Origin: Vanilla planifolia
Lineage: Eukaryota > Streptophyta > Magnoliopsida > Asparagales > Orchidaceae
Direction: 5' to 3'
NCBI GenBank assembly: GCA_023846275.1
Contig: CM043869.1
Span: forward strand, 16,339,501-16,403,500
Length of the DNA: 64,000 bases
Below the pieces are notes generated by a model. The model ran no database searches and was not told the origin of the DNA. It saw only the letters and a program-made list of their open reading frames with translations. This document shows positions 1 to 11,914 of this stretch, piece after piece. The position numbers and the translations under genes are program-made. Every line of letters begins with the position of its first letter. Position 1 is the first letter of the stretch.

Positions 1-1053
1 TCAACCTAATCGGATGGTATGATGGAGTCAATGGATAGTGTGATGAGTATAAATAATTAAATCAAGTGAATTTCCAAGAAAATCATATAATTAGATGATA
101 ATTAATAGATTGTATGATTAACTAAGTAGCGCTTTGATTTCAAATTCTTAAGAAAATAATATAGTATAGAAATATCCATCGAATAGTATGGCTAGGCTCT
201 ATGAAATCGTCATGTAGAAACTTGAGGATCTTACGATTTGATAGAACCATTAAATAGTGTGATAAAGACTTAGAAATTGAATTATCTAAATAAAGGATAA
301 TTCAATTAAGAAAACTTTAAGATCATACACTCTAATGGAATCATCAGATGCTACGATTAACTTCAAGAAATAGATTAAGTTGGGATTAACCCATTTGACC
401 CAATGTATAATCAAATATTTGCTAGCAATTGTAGACATTAGAGGGGATCAAACTATATGATTTGAAGATTTGGATAGTCAATCTCAGTAAAGATTATGGA
501 TGCTTTAGGGAACTATTTGTGATAGCTTTTATAAATACTTTCAGTATTAAAATTATGTAATTTTAGAGAAATGTCAAACAATGAAAAGTGTGAAATCAAT
601 TGAGTGAACTCTTGAAGCTTAAAAATAGGAAATTGAACACTTATTGATATAATGCAATGAAAATTTTTTAAGAAATGAAAGAAAGAGATAAAAGAAAAGA
701 CAAGTAAATATTCTAAAGCCATTAGTCAATAAACTAAGTAATTATATTATAAGTAGGTTGGATTATTTAAACTCTTTGAATTATTACTATGAAATTTAAT
801 ATAGTATAAGCATCTCGCATGGCATAGAATCATTTGCATATATTCTAACATATAAGATTTACAATTAGTATTATGATTGTATGTGTGTTACAAAAAGTAT
901 AACATAAGATAAGAAAAAAAATGAATTAAATGGAAAGAAATGAAAGAGAAAAAAGAAATATTGTTCATCTTAATTATATAAAATATCATGAAAAAGAAAA
1001 AATAATAATATAAAATATTTTCTCTATGACTATATCTTACAACTATCCAAAAT
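1..1053. other. AT-rich intergenic DNA, no gene seen
   Basis: Both strands are full of stop codons and low-complexity A/T runs. The longest open frames (about 60-70 codons) have no recognisable motif and are rich in F, I, L and S, as expected from AT-rich noncoding DNA. It may be old flanking sequence of the gypsy element that follows, but I could not match it to a second LTR. Confidence 0.5.
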
Positions 1054-1292
1054 GAGAAAAAAATCACCGACATTATCTTTGGTACTCAAATATGCAACAA
1101 CAACATGGTAAAGACCTTGCCATCATGAGCACAAGTTGGTAGGTGAAGTGTATTGTTGCTCCATGATATATGAGGAGAAAATCACCCATATTATCATTGT
1201 TTTTAGATATTGACACAACATGACAAGGGCTCTACCATCATGAGCATAAGATGTTAGGCGATGTAAGTCGTGGTACCATGATAGATGATAAT
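1054..1292 (+). repeat. Two-copy tandem repeat, unit about 118 bp
   Basis: Two diverged copies lie head to tail, starting near 1054 and 1175. Shared blocks include 'aatcacc', 'attatc', 'ccatcatgagca' and 'ccatgata', each spaced 115-118 bp apart. The copies are imperfect, so the duplication is old. No coding potential is seen in them. Confidence 0.6.
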
Positions 1293-2439
1293 ATAATGTG
1301 AGATCCTTATGAGAGATAATAATTATATAAGAAAATCTAGACCCCAGAGAAAGAAATAAAAAAATTGAGTATGAATATAAAAGAAATAAAATAAAAGATA
1401 TAATATAATATGAGTATTATATGATATTAGTATTATATTATGATTATATATATCATGATCATGATGTATATAAATATTCGTACAGATTTAGTATATTCAT
1501 ATCTTTTACAAATTATCATGCACCATTCTATTTATTGTTCTTTTCTTATTTATTGGCTACATAGGTACATTGTTATGCTTGTAACTAGTACTTTGTCTAG
1601 TAAGCACATCATGCTCATTCCCTATTTATATTATAAGTTAAGATATAAATACTCATAAAATTGAGGTTTCTTAGAGGATATATTAAGAACATGAATGAGA
1701 GATATTATGCTATTTATTTTTGTGAGCTTTGTGATATATATTTTTTATGTGATGACTTGTATTTTTAGACAGAGATTGTAGCAATATTATTATTTTAGCT
1801 TTTATATTATATGATAACTTTGGATATATGTGCATTGAATTTTTCTTGATTGTTTCATCTGAGATGTTACATGGACTAAGATATTTTATTGTCACCTTTA
1901 CTTGATTTTGGTTTGCATCCTTTGATTGTGTCATGCTCTATTTTTAATCTTGTAATTTAGTTTTTGTGAGGAATTACACCTATTATAGTTTTAGGTAGCT
2001 CATAGAGGCCAATCTTTAATTAATGGTAGCTAACCCAAAATCTATATTATCATATAATATAATTCTCTTTATTCTATGAACATGATCACATGTATCGTTC
2101 ATTTTCAATAATTATCAATTATTATTTTATTTTGTTGTGGAGCCTCTCACTTATTCATATCTCATCATGTCTTGATGTGTTATTTACTAAATTGAAACAA
2201 GTGAATGATCCATTATTATTAAAACTACCTAATGAGAGTGAATTCAAAGTAAATAAATTTATTTAGAGAAAGATGGAGATTAAAGCAAAAAATGTTCTAT
2301 TGAATTCCTTGCATTAACATTGCTAAAATTTGACATTGATTTTATGCATGGATTGATTAGTAAGCATTAGGTGTTCATTGATTATATTGATAAGAAGGTG
2401 AAATCAAAAGCTTTTGATGCAAAAGAAATAATTTACTAT
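1293..2439. other. AT-rich intergenic DNA, no gene seen
   Basis: No frame longer than about 75 codons and no domain motif. The right part (from about 2180) may already belong to the decayed gypsy element, but no motif can be placed there. Confidence 0.45.
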
Positions 2440-2539
2440 AGAAAAGGGAGAGGAACACCTCTTATTTTGCTATTGAAGGTACATAAGCTATTGCAAAAAG
2501 GTAGTAAAGGATTTTTATTTTTGGTTGTCTATTGATCAA

Positions 2540-2760
2540 AAGATTAGAACATCATTAGATGTACTCATAGTTTATGAATAACTAGATGTATTTCCAAAAG
2601 AGTTGTTTGGTCTTTTTCATGATAAAAAAATTGAATTTGAAATTCATTTAGTATTAAAAACTAAGCCGTTATCAAAGACTCGTTATAAAATAACACCTAT
2701 AGATCTATTAGAAGTAACATCACAAATACATGAACTATTTAGTGAAATTTTGACTATGAA
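2540..2760 (+). pseudogene. Gypsy reverse transcriptase, N-terminal fragment
   Basis: The frame reads LDV.IVYE-stop-LDVFPKELFGLFHDKKIEFEI and then KTKPLSKTRYKITPIDLLE. These match the segment just before the RT palm in Ty3/gypsy Pol, where the usual text is 'DVFPEDLPGLPP...VEFSIDL..GT.PIS...YRM.P.EL.EL'. One in-frame stop replaces a residue before LDVFP. The palm motifs that should follow have decayed beyond recognition. Confidence 0.8.
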
Positions 2761-2837
2761 AATAGTTTTTTGAAATTAAAAAAGCTCACTTTAGCTCTAA
2801 TCTTAGTTTTACTAAAAGAAATAATAAGATATAAATT

Positions 2838-3180
2838 TTTAATGATGCTTCTCTTAAGGGATTGGGTAGTATATAATGTAACGTGGCAAATTAGTTGCTT
2901 ATGCCTTTTAGAAATTGAGGTCACATGAAAGAAACCATCTAATGAATGATTTAAAATTGGTTTATATAATCTTTTCTTTGAAAAAAAAAATAAAGACATT
3001 ATTTGCATGTAATGAATTATAAAATTTTTTCTGGTCATTAAAGTTTGAAATATCTTTTCACTAAAAAATAATTAAATATTAGGCTAAGGAGGTGGTTAGA
3101 AGTCATTAAATATTGTGATCTAACTATTAATTATCATTTAGAGAAGCCAATGTTGTTGATGCATCGAATATAAAATTATG
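2838..3180 (+). pseudogene. Gypsy RNase H fragment
   Basis: The translation reads 'FNDASLKGLGS', then degenerate text, then 'KRHYLHVMNYKIFSGH' and 'SLKYLFTKK', then 'LNIRLRRWLEVIKYCD' and 'INYHLEKPMLLM'. This is the Ty3/gypsy RNase H (YVxSDAS...GLGxVL...WRHYLYG...TDHKSLKYIF...LNxRQRRWLE...Y.C.I.YHPGKANVVADALS). The first catalytic Asp survives in 'NDAS', while the 'TDH' Asp reads 'SGH'. At least seven stops interrupt it. Confidence 0.85.
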
Positions 3181-3554
3181 TATTTACTCAATTGTGGGCC
3201 AACCTAAGCAAAAAGAAAAATAGCTTTTAAAATTAATAGATTATGGTTGGAAAGTGCAATGCAAAAAAATATAGAATTACTATATCAAATCCAAGATGAA
3301 GAATTCCAAAAGTGGATTCAAAGAGTCCAAGATAGATGGGCATCTAATTTTAATGATTTCAACTTAAATGAAATGGTGTAATGAAATTTCACGGTCACAT
3401 GTGCATTCCTACACACTAATAGCTATGATAATTATTATTGTCAAAAGCTTATAATTATATTTATGTTATCTATCTTGAAGGGAATAAGAAGTACTAAGAG
3501 TTGAAAGAAAGATATTTATGACCCTAAATTGAAATAAGATGTTGCATATTGGAT

Positions 3555-4060
3555 TAGCAAATGGTGAGGACACTAGTGCGACCTTTCGATACTTAAGAGC
3601 CTATCAGACATGCTTTGCCACTTTCAAACAATCAATATATTTATTCTTCACATGTAGGATCAAGATGAGACCTAAAATTATATTCTTAGCTCAAACTTTG
3701 TAACAAAAATACAAAAAAGACCAAAACATGGCACATTGGGCCCTGTTCCACTAGCTCCACCAGCTCCATTGCCCGACATCATCACCATGCTCACCACTTG
3801 TCTGACCAAACTAGACCAGCTGACCTGGTCCACATTTGGTGGAAATAAATTGATGAATGGGTCTTACAAGCAAGATCTAAAACTCTATTTAGCAATAAGT
3901 TTTCAAAAAATAGATTTAAAAAACCAAAGATGCAGCTTTCTAAAATTCTATTTAGCAATAATTCTTTGGAAGAAGGGCTACAAGGCCCAAGTAATGAACA
4001 CCATGCTAGTTTATCTATGACTCTACGAAATCGCCTTCCCACCCTCTCCACTCAATAGTT
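3555..4060 (+). repeat. Dispersed repeat family S, copy 1
   Basis: Starts near 'ggtgaggacactag' and continues through 'ttcaaacaatcaatatat' and 'ttcttcacatgta' to a less AT-rich tail with 'cacattgggccctg'. The same order of blocks occurs at 14150 (plus) and in reverse at about 46600-47235. It lies between the RNase H and integrase parts of the gypsy remnant, so it probably inserted there. The 86-94 codon open frames inside it overlap on both strands and show no known domain. Confidence 0.6.
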
Positions 4061-4389
4061 CTTTTCATTTTGCCAATCCTTTACTTCATTATTTCTAAAA
4101 TGTGTAGGTAATATCTACATTGCCCATAACATTTGTGACACCTATTGAATATCATGAAGTATTTAATTTATTAATATGTTAATGGTAAGCAACAAAAGTT
4201 TAGTAGCTTATTACAACCTTTACCAACTTTAGAATGGAATTAGGAGTATGTTTTATGATTGGACAACCCAAGACTTTTGCAAAATCATGATTTTATATAG
4301 ATATTTACTAATAGATCAACTAACTCAACACACTTTTTGTAATTAAAGCAACTTATTTTGTAAAAAGATTAGCTTAAATCTATATGTAA

Positions 4390-4660
4390 AAGATCGTAAG
4401 AATTCATGGGATGGAAAAAGTTATTATTTTTACAAGAAATTCAAAGTTAAAATTTAAGAAAAATTTTCATAAAAGTTTTGGCACTCAATTGAGATTTTGG
4501 TCAACCTTTCATCCTCAAACAAATGGGCAAACTGAAAGAATCATTAATACACTTGAAAGTTTGTTAAGATTATGTGTATTTAACTTTAGAATTAATTGTG
4601 AGAGCCATTTTTCTTTGTTATAATTTACTTACAATACAAGTTACTAAGCTATCACTGGAA
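4390..4660 (+). pseudogene. Gypsy integrase core fragment
   Basis: An open stretch of about 70 codons contains 'FHKSFGTQLRF', 'FHPQTNGQTERIINTLESLL' and 'CVFNFRINCESHFSLL', followed after a stop by 'FTYNTSY'. This is the hallmark C-terminal half of the Ty3/gypsy integrase core, ending at the usual 'EFAYNNSYHSSIGM'. The Glu of the DDE triad survives in 'QTER'. It is the best preserved part of this element, but the first DDE Asp region cannot be found upstream. Confidence 0.88.
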
Positions 4661-4789
4661 TAAAAAAAGTCAATCTCATTTGTATGGATTGAGGGTAAAG
4701 GAAAACAAATGATCGAGTGAGGATTTTTTTTAAGCTAGATTAAATCCACTCAAGTTTTGGGATGTTGATTTTCATGAAAGTATATCTTT

Positions 4790-5180
4790 CTTAAAGTGAG
4801 TTACTTGAAAAGGATAATCAAATTTGGTAAAGCTAGAAAGCTAAGATCAAAATTCAATAAACATTTTCAAATTCTAGAGAAAATTGGTCAAGTTGCCTAT
4901 TGAGTGTCTTTACCTCCAAAGTTGGCTAAAATATATATAATATTTTTCACATTTCTTATTAAGAAGATATGTTTTTTATCCATCTTATATCATCTGATAT
5001 GACTTAGAGAAAATAATGATTCAACTAGATATATCATATAAAAAATGACCAATTAGAATTCGAGATGTGCAAGATAAGTTATTAAGAAATAAAGTCATCT
5101 ACATGGTCAAAATACTTTAGAATAATTAAACTAAAATAAAAATGACATGGGAAATCAAACCTAATGTAATATGCTAATAT
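4790..5180 (+). pseudogene. Gypsy integrase C-terminal domain remnant
   Basis: Reads 'KARKLRSKFNKHFQILEKIG' then 'QVAY' and 'LPPKLAKI', the GPY/F-type module (KGKLSPRFIGPFEIL.RVG.VAYRL.LPP). After it come decayed 'NDSTRYI' and 'NKNDMGNQT' blocks, which correspond to the 'VLWRNHTVEEATWE' segment of chromovirus-like integrases. Stops occur about every 15-20 codons. Confidence 0.7.
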
Positions 5181-5240
5181 CCAAAGCTATTTTATTTTAA
5201 ATGTTTTGGATGAAGTTTTTGTAAGATGAGGACATTATAA

Positions 5241-7662
5241 TAGCTTAAAGATTTACATTTTTATGTTACAAGTATAATGCAATTAATGCATATATTTGAG
5301 TACGCGATGCCAACATTTTGATTTATGAAAATATATTTTGAGAATTTTTTTAGTTTTTGGTGCATCTAAAACTATGTATCAATTTGTGAAATATTTCAAA
5401 ATTTTGATTTGAGTATACAATTAGAAAGAGTGAAGTATGAAAAATTTATTGTTATATTATTTAAATTTCTTTGAAATCATTTGAAATTTTAAGGAATTTT
5501 CAAGTTAATAGAAATTAATGAACCTTTATACTATTTTATATTCCTTTAATCTTAAAATGATAAGTCTTCCTTAGGAATAGTGCCTAAGAAAAGTCAATTT
5601 CTTGGAGGAGAACTTGATAGAAACAGAAGCTTAGGAGTAGGATAGATTAGTTGATTTAGGCTTAGCAAATCTATTATCATAAGTTAAAGTAGCAAAGAAA
5701 TCTTAAAAATTTGTAGAAAAGAGATTGGAAGGACTTGGATTTGTTTATGCATGAAAAGAGTTTGTAAGGCATGGATTTGATTGCCTTTTTCCCTTTACAT
5801 TTTTTATGAGTTGTGTTTTGAGTTGCTTAAATTTAATTAGTAATTTAGAAAAGATATGAGGCTACTATAGCAATATTTCATTTGCATATTATACTCAGAG
5901 TTACATCTAGCCCCATGTACTGTATGTAGTGGTCCAAATGATATGTGAAGTGCTAAGTGAACAATAGATTGTCCTTTCCTTTTCCAAAGGATTCTAAATG
6001 GTATGCCAAAAATTCAATGTATGATGCATCATGATTGATATACCATATGTTGCGGTCGACATAACATAAATCAAGCCCAATACATAAGAGATGTTAAATA
6101 GTACATGATAAGGGCAGTAAAAATAATAGACCTGGAGAGGAATTTTAAGGACTTTGAGTAGCAATGAATTATGAACATGTTTATAAGAAATGCATATAAG
6201 TATGATTAATTGTTTGTCCTTTGATGTTGAAGGAAGTAGAAGAAGGAAAGCTTTAAGCAAATCATGAAATTGTGATTATATTTTGTATGTGAAATGATTA
6301 TTTTATAATAATTATGAAGCAATTTCTTATGTAGAAAATAAAAGAAAAAGAGGTAATAGAAATATTTTAAAGTAACCAAGTAGGTGAATTGAGATAACTA
6401 TAACGTAAGTAGGCTATTGTTATTTACCTTAAAATATATTGGTATAATGCGATGTGATATGAGTATGATTTTATGACATCAACTAATTATGTACATATTT
6501 TCTAGTCTTACACAGCATGTTATCATATGTTGTGTGTAAATGAAGTAAAAGCTTATGTAATTGTTATTGAAATTAAATTACTAAAAATATGAGAATATGA
6601 AATAAGAAAATAAAATTAAATGAAAAGAAATGAATGAATAATGAGATCAGATTATAAGAGCTTAATAATGTCTATTATTATATAATATGATATCATAATA
6701 GAATATTATAATTTCCTATAATGTTATCCCACAATTGCCCTATATGATGAGATGGGACTGCCATTGCTAGCACTTAGTGCAGGACTTTGATATATGAGTT
6801 GGCATCAAATCATATTCTTCATATCAATGGTAATTTGTACAAGATGATGATAAGTGGACATAATGTGATTGAGATAACTAACTTATCATGGCCTCACATA
6901 ATCTATCATTATAAATCAAAGATTAAACCATTAATAAATGTATATGTGAGGATACTAAAATCCTAAACAGAGACCTAATAATAAGACAAACTATAATCCA
7001 TCGAATCATCTACTATATAAAATACAAAAATCATCAAAATAAACCTAACTTTTTAACCACAAAACTATATATAATCATCCATTCACTTATCAAATGTTCA
7101 TATATATAGAGACTACAAAAAAAATAAATGTAAAACATAATCCAATGTTCTTAAGTACTAATGAAATACCATAATAACATTGACTATTAATCAAGTACAT
7201 ATAGTATCAATATCTTCAAAACTTCACAAGCCTTTTATATATAGACCCTACACATTGTGCCAACTAATAATAACAACCTCATATATGGCATTAGAATCCC
7301 TATCTCTTGATATAATAGATGAATTACTGTGATATAAACACTAATGAAACTTTAAAAAACTCAGTCGATAAACCAAATAATATAACATTATATAAAAGAT
7401 ATAAAATATAAAACCAACAAAATACCAATATAATAATCTTATATTAAAATAATACATCAACACCATGTATAGATAGAGTGTACCAAAAGTAATATATTAA
7501 ACCAAGTAAATAAGCCAAGTGAAATAAGAACATCATTTTTCTATTTTTTATTCCTGATTCTCATAATTTCTTATGTTTATAAAGTCTAACTCCCTTTTTT
7601 ATCATTATCTTCTATATTCAATATTAGCAATCACTATATTGAATGACTATTATTGACATTTA
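5241..7662. other. AT-rich DNA without recognisable gene
   Basis: No domain motif in six frames. Open frames stay under 90 codons and look compositional. It may contain the 3' LTR of the gypsy remnant, but a matching 5' copy could not be aligned by eye. Confidence 0.45.
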
Positions 7663-8120
7663 TTATTAGATAAATAAGGTCTTTATACTTATACCCTATG
7701 GTTTATCATGGGTTTTGGTGTTATATGATATATATGATGAAGTCATGACATTGATTACATAGGTATGATAGATAGACCAATAACCTAGAGTTCATCATTG
7801 GGTCTTGTATAATATGATGATACCATGGAGCCCATTAGATAGGTGAAGTATCCAAATCTATATCATGTGGTCTATCACTAAATCTAGTATTATACATGAG
7901 ATTATTGCTAATATTAAAAGGTATGATATCTAAACTTATATCCTATGAACTATCATTAGGTCTAATATAATATAATGATGTCATGGTGCTCACTAGACAA
8001 GTATAGTATCTAAATTTATACCATGTGATCCATCATAGAGTGTAGTATCATACTTGAGATCATTGCATACATTAGACAGGTGTAGCATCCAAATCTATAT
8101 CCTATGGTCCATCAGGTATT
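7663..8120 (+). repeat. Tandem array, unit about 79 bp, 5-6 copies
   Basis: Units begin with variants of 'ttagataggtgaagtatcca' near 7663, 7757, 7834, 7913, 7992 and 8071, giving a period of about 79 bp. Each unit has a core 'aatctatat cctatggtccatcatt' and a second block like 'gtagtatcatacttgagatcattg'. Copies differ at many positions. This is a short minisatellite in noncoding DNA. Confidence 0.8.
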
Positions 8121-10619
8121 TGTTTTTCATTTTCATTTTCATTTTTAATTTTAATGCATGTTCATATTTTTGTATTAAATTTATTCAAAGTAGATAAATA
8201 ATAATTCATAGTGATATATAAACCATTACTTAATATGATCTATATGATTCTTATTTAGTAATCATGTTAAGTATTAATATACATAATAGCAAATACGGAG
8301 AAAATATTTAAAATTTATGATTAATTAAGAATTAATTTAATAATCTATTTATATTATAGTTATCAAATTTATCAACCTAAATTTGATATAGAAAAGCCTT
8401 GACCACTTCTTTTTTTCTTAAAGTTTCTTATAATAACATAAATGTACAATAATCGTCATATAATCCAATATTTGATATGATTATCAACTATTTTAAATTA
8501 ATTTAAATCCTTATAATCACTCACTAATCCTTAAATCATTTTTGTAGATCAAACTTGAATGACTTCCTAATCATACATGTATGGTCCTCTTTGCATGCTC
8601 TCATACAATTTCCTATCAAATAGCTCTAATCTTATATCCTAAAAACATTCAACATACTATACAAATATGATCACTTCTCATGTAAGATACAAATGATTTC
8701 TTATTTCTTTTTATTTTACACCCATCATATTATCCAAGTAAAGTTATCATGCAGTATAATCAGTTTGCAAATGCATATTCCTTGATCAAACTAATATGAT
8801 CCCCTCATCTTAGCCACTTAACACTAATTGTAAACTATGATTTGCACCATTGTCCTTGCACAAACTTAAACTATCACACTCTCTTCATCTTCAACCTCGT
8901 GGTTTGATTCAAATCTCTTTTTAATCATTACAAATCCACTCCAAACTATTCTAATACTACTTTTAAATTGATCACAAGCTAACCATACCTTTACTTATAT
9001 AAAATCAAAACAAATTCTATAATAGAATAATCATAAGCATTGACATCTTCTTCCTAATGGCTACTCCTTATTTCCTTTGGATTTTTTTCCTACAACTACT
9101 TTTCATTTTCTTTTTTTATTCCAAACATTTTTTGAGCTACAACAACACATTCCAATCTCTTTGTTATTGATAGTTTTCTCCTTGTAATTTTCTTCTTTGC
9201 CTAAGATTTTCTTTCCTAAACTAACTTTCTAAACTCGTCTCCCTAGTTATTTGTAACCTCTTAACTTTATTATTATCATAATGTAAGACATCTAGAATTT
9301 AATTCAAACCCATACTAGAGGTAGTAAAGATTAAATTGAAAAGAATTAAAAATCTACCTCTATTAATTTAAATAAATTATATTTATATTATTTCTTTTAA
9401 AAGCTTACAGATAATTACGTAATTGTTTAAGAATTATAAACTCAATATCATTATAATAATCTTAAAAAGTTTTATCTACTGACATACTCAAATAATTTTT
9501 TTAATATATTTGAAACAATGTTATGCTCTACAAAATCATAATAATTTAATATTACTTTAAATCATAACATTTTATTTAAAAAAATTGACCTTATTGCTTT
9601 GAAATATGAATAAGAACAATTATACTAGTTTTTTAAAATGAAATTTGTTTAATAAGACATGTTTTATATCTTTCTTGATTGATATAATTTGATGTATAAC
9701 TTCTTTTGATCTAATCTAGCTACTATGATAGAAATGGTTTGGTTTAGTTTGTTTCTACTAGTGCACTCGTAATTAACCATGAAATGTGATGCATTTGGCT
9801 GATTAGATGAGACGTTGAGGAACAACAATATGATAATGCTACTAATGTGTTCGAAGTGTGTCAAATTTGTCTGATTCAAGAATAGGAGGTTTCATTAAAG
9901 AATGATGTCATTCAACTCTAAAAGCATTGATTCACTAACAACATACTTGTTTGATGCAATAACTAAAGAGTATTGTAACTTGGTAATGTGCAATCACTCG
10001 ATTGATCTATTGTACTAGCATAATCTGGTGGGATACAATATTGCAATAATACAATTGCATTCATTGTATTCTCTAAGAGTGCACATCAAATACAAACTTG
10101 GGAGGCATTGTTGTGATACGTAAATAAAGAAATATCAATAGTATAAGTATCCATGAAGCATACTTGTCCAATGTGAAGATAATGTCCAAATATAAAATTC
10201 ATGAACTGCATCTATCCAGTGTGATTAGAGGAATTATCATACAAAATGATGTCCATTTTTAAATAGTAATAACAAGTAGGGACATACTTGTCTAATTTAA
10301 TAATAGAGATTATTTAGCTGTCCAAAAAGCAATATCTCGATTAATTCAATATACTTGGCTAAACTATAAAGAAATGTTAGAGAGAATGCGCGATTGCAAT
10401 GACATAATGGGCACTGAGGGATTTGTCATACATAGGTGGGAAGTATCATATTGGCACAAAGATGTATTCTTAATAATTGAGGCTTCGAATAATATGATGA
10501 TTCTAATCGTATTGTATGTAGAGTTTACGAATAGTGAAGCTATCTAATTTTTCCTCATCATACCTTTATTGATGTTTGAATGTATAGATATTGAATTCCA
10601 TCCAATTTTGTGAGTACCT
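8121..10619. other. AT-rich DNA without recognisable gene
   Basis: No coding motif in six frames and no RNA gene recognised. The right part lies downstream of the minus-strand LINE remnant at 10620-11450 and may include its 3' end. Confidence 0.45.
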
Positions 10620-11450
10620 TATAACATTTAGAAAGATGTTATGGATCCCAAGTGGCTAATTTTGAGCATTTTGTTGGTGTTTTTCTAATTACTTTGCTAC
10701 TTCATTGCCTCCTTTGTATGTACAATTCCAATGTATCATTATGGTTCTTAATTCTTGGTTTTTTTTTGTTAAATAATGTTGAAAAACCTCAAAGGAATGT
10801 TGTGTCTCATCTTGCTCCATTTTTGGCATATCCTTATAGTCCATTTCAATGATAATGTTTGCTAGATTCAAGTTGTTGCATAATTGAAGACCTAAGAACA
10901 ATCATTAATTTAGCTTTTATCATTGATCTGTTACCCACAAAAGTGGAGAAATCTTTCATTATTTTACCTTGATGATTACAATAATTCCTCATCGACTTAT
11001 CAGTCCATTGTTACCACACACAAATCCAATATTATTAAGTTTAAACATTCGTTTTGGAGGGGAAGACCATTTAACAACTACACATATTGTATTAAAAAGA
11101 TGAGTAAGGAGAATCCAAACTAAGCAAAATAGTTGAAGATCTTCTTAAGACGATTGAGTGAGAAAAATGCAACAAAGATATTATAGCAATTGGTTATGAC
11201 ATTGTATATAATGTTGTTTACTGATTCGTTTTTCTCTTAAAACTTTTTTAGATTTTGAGCCTTTTTATATGTTCTTAAAGAAGATTAATAAAAGAATTTA
11301 AATGACCTATCCTTTAACAAAATGATTATTTTCCTGCATTCACCAATGTAAGAATAATGTTGTTATCCTTTATTGGCTTTATAGCATCTTATAAATACAT
11401 GATCCATTGAATCTTTATTTAGACAGTATAAACATTTTGATGCCATCTAT
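10620..11450 (-). pseudogene. Decayed LINE ORF2 C-terminus (zf-RVT plus RNase H)
   Basis: Read on the minus strand, 11442-11373 gives 'CLYCLNKDSMDHVFIRC', a CxxC...HxxxxC zinc-binding module of the type found downstream of RT in plant LINEs (zf-RVT). Further on, about 11090-10690, come 'PPKRMFKLNNIGFVCGNNGL', then stops, then 'LFLGLQLCNNLNLANIIIEM' and 'CTYKGGNEVAK'. These fit the RVT_3 RNase H (W.PP...KLN.DG...GGGGIIRD...E..AL..GL.....L....VE.DS...HI.REGN..AD). The first Asp reads Asn and the last Asp reads Lys, so it is inactive. It could instead derive from a cellular RNase H-like gene, but the adjacent zf-RVT makes a LINE more likely. Confidence 0.75.
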
Positions 11451-11914
11451 AGGTTAAGTTTTCTAAAAATCTTTACAAATGACATTAACTTATTGAATAT
11501 CCTCTATATTAGAATAAAGACACTTTTAGGACATTTTGAGTTTCAAATTATTTGCCTAGATTTCAATATCAATGTTTTGCTTTTTTAATAACTTCCCAAA
11601 CTTCTTGAGTGTTGAATGGATACATTAGATGTGAGCATCTAGTAATTGGTTTTCATTAAGTTTGATATTTCAGTACGTTTAGTTATCATATCTTTTGACT
11701 TTTCCATAAGTCTTCATGTGTTAGATATAGAAAATTCTTTCTTAATGTCATATATTTTACTTTCATGTATTTAACTCATAATAAGTTAATTAAGAAAAGT
11801 TTTCAATTGAGTTTTGTTTAAAAAAATTGACCTTTGTTCCTCTAATTTTAAAGATCTAAGTCATTCTCCTTAATAAGTAGGCTAGCACTTCCCAGTTGCT
11901 CTAATGGTGTTATT

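Larger units (their letters stand above)
2440..5240 (+). mobile_element. Decayed Ty3/gypsy retrotransposon (pol remnant)
   Basis: Conceptual translation, passing through many stops and frameshifts, gives the usual Ty3/gypsy order: reverse transcriptase N-terminus, RNase H, then integrase core and C-terminus. The RT start has a 'LDVFPKELFGL' block and 'KPLSKTRYKITP'. RNase H has 'FNDASLKGLGS' and 'LNIRLRRWLEVIKYCD'. Integrase has 'FHPQTNGQTERIINTLESLL'. The catalytic centre of RT is not recognisable and a separate repeat (3555-4060) sits between RNase H and integrase. The element cannot encode protein. No clear LTR pair was found. Confidence 0.85.

Noticed and set aside
4411-4623. 70-codon ORF as an independent small gene
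   Set aside because: It is the surviving core of a gypsy integrase with decayed pol on both sides.
800-6900. LTR pair flanking the gypsy remnant at 2440-5240
   Set aside because: AT-rich stretches such as 880-1010 and 6590-6650 look similar by composition, but no long ordered match or TG...CA ends could be established.
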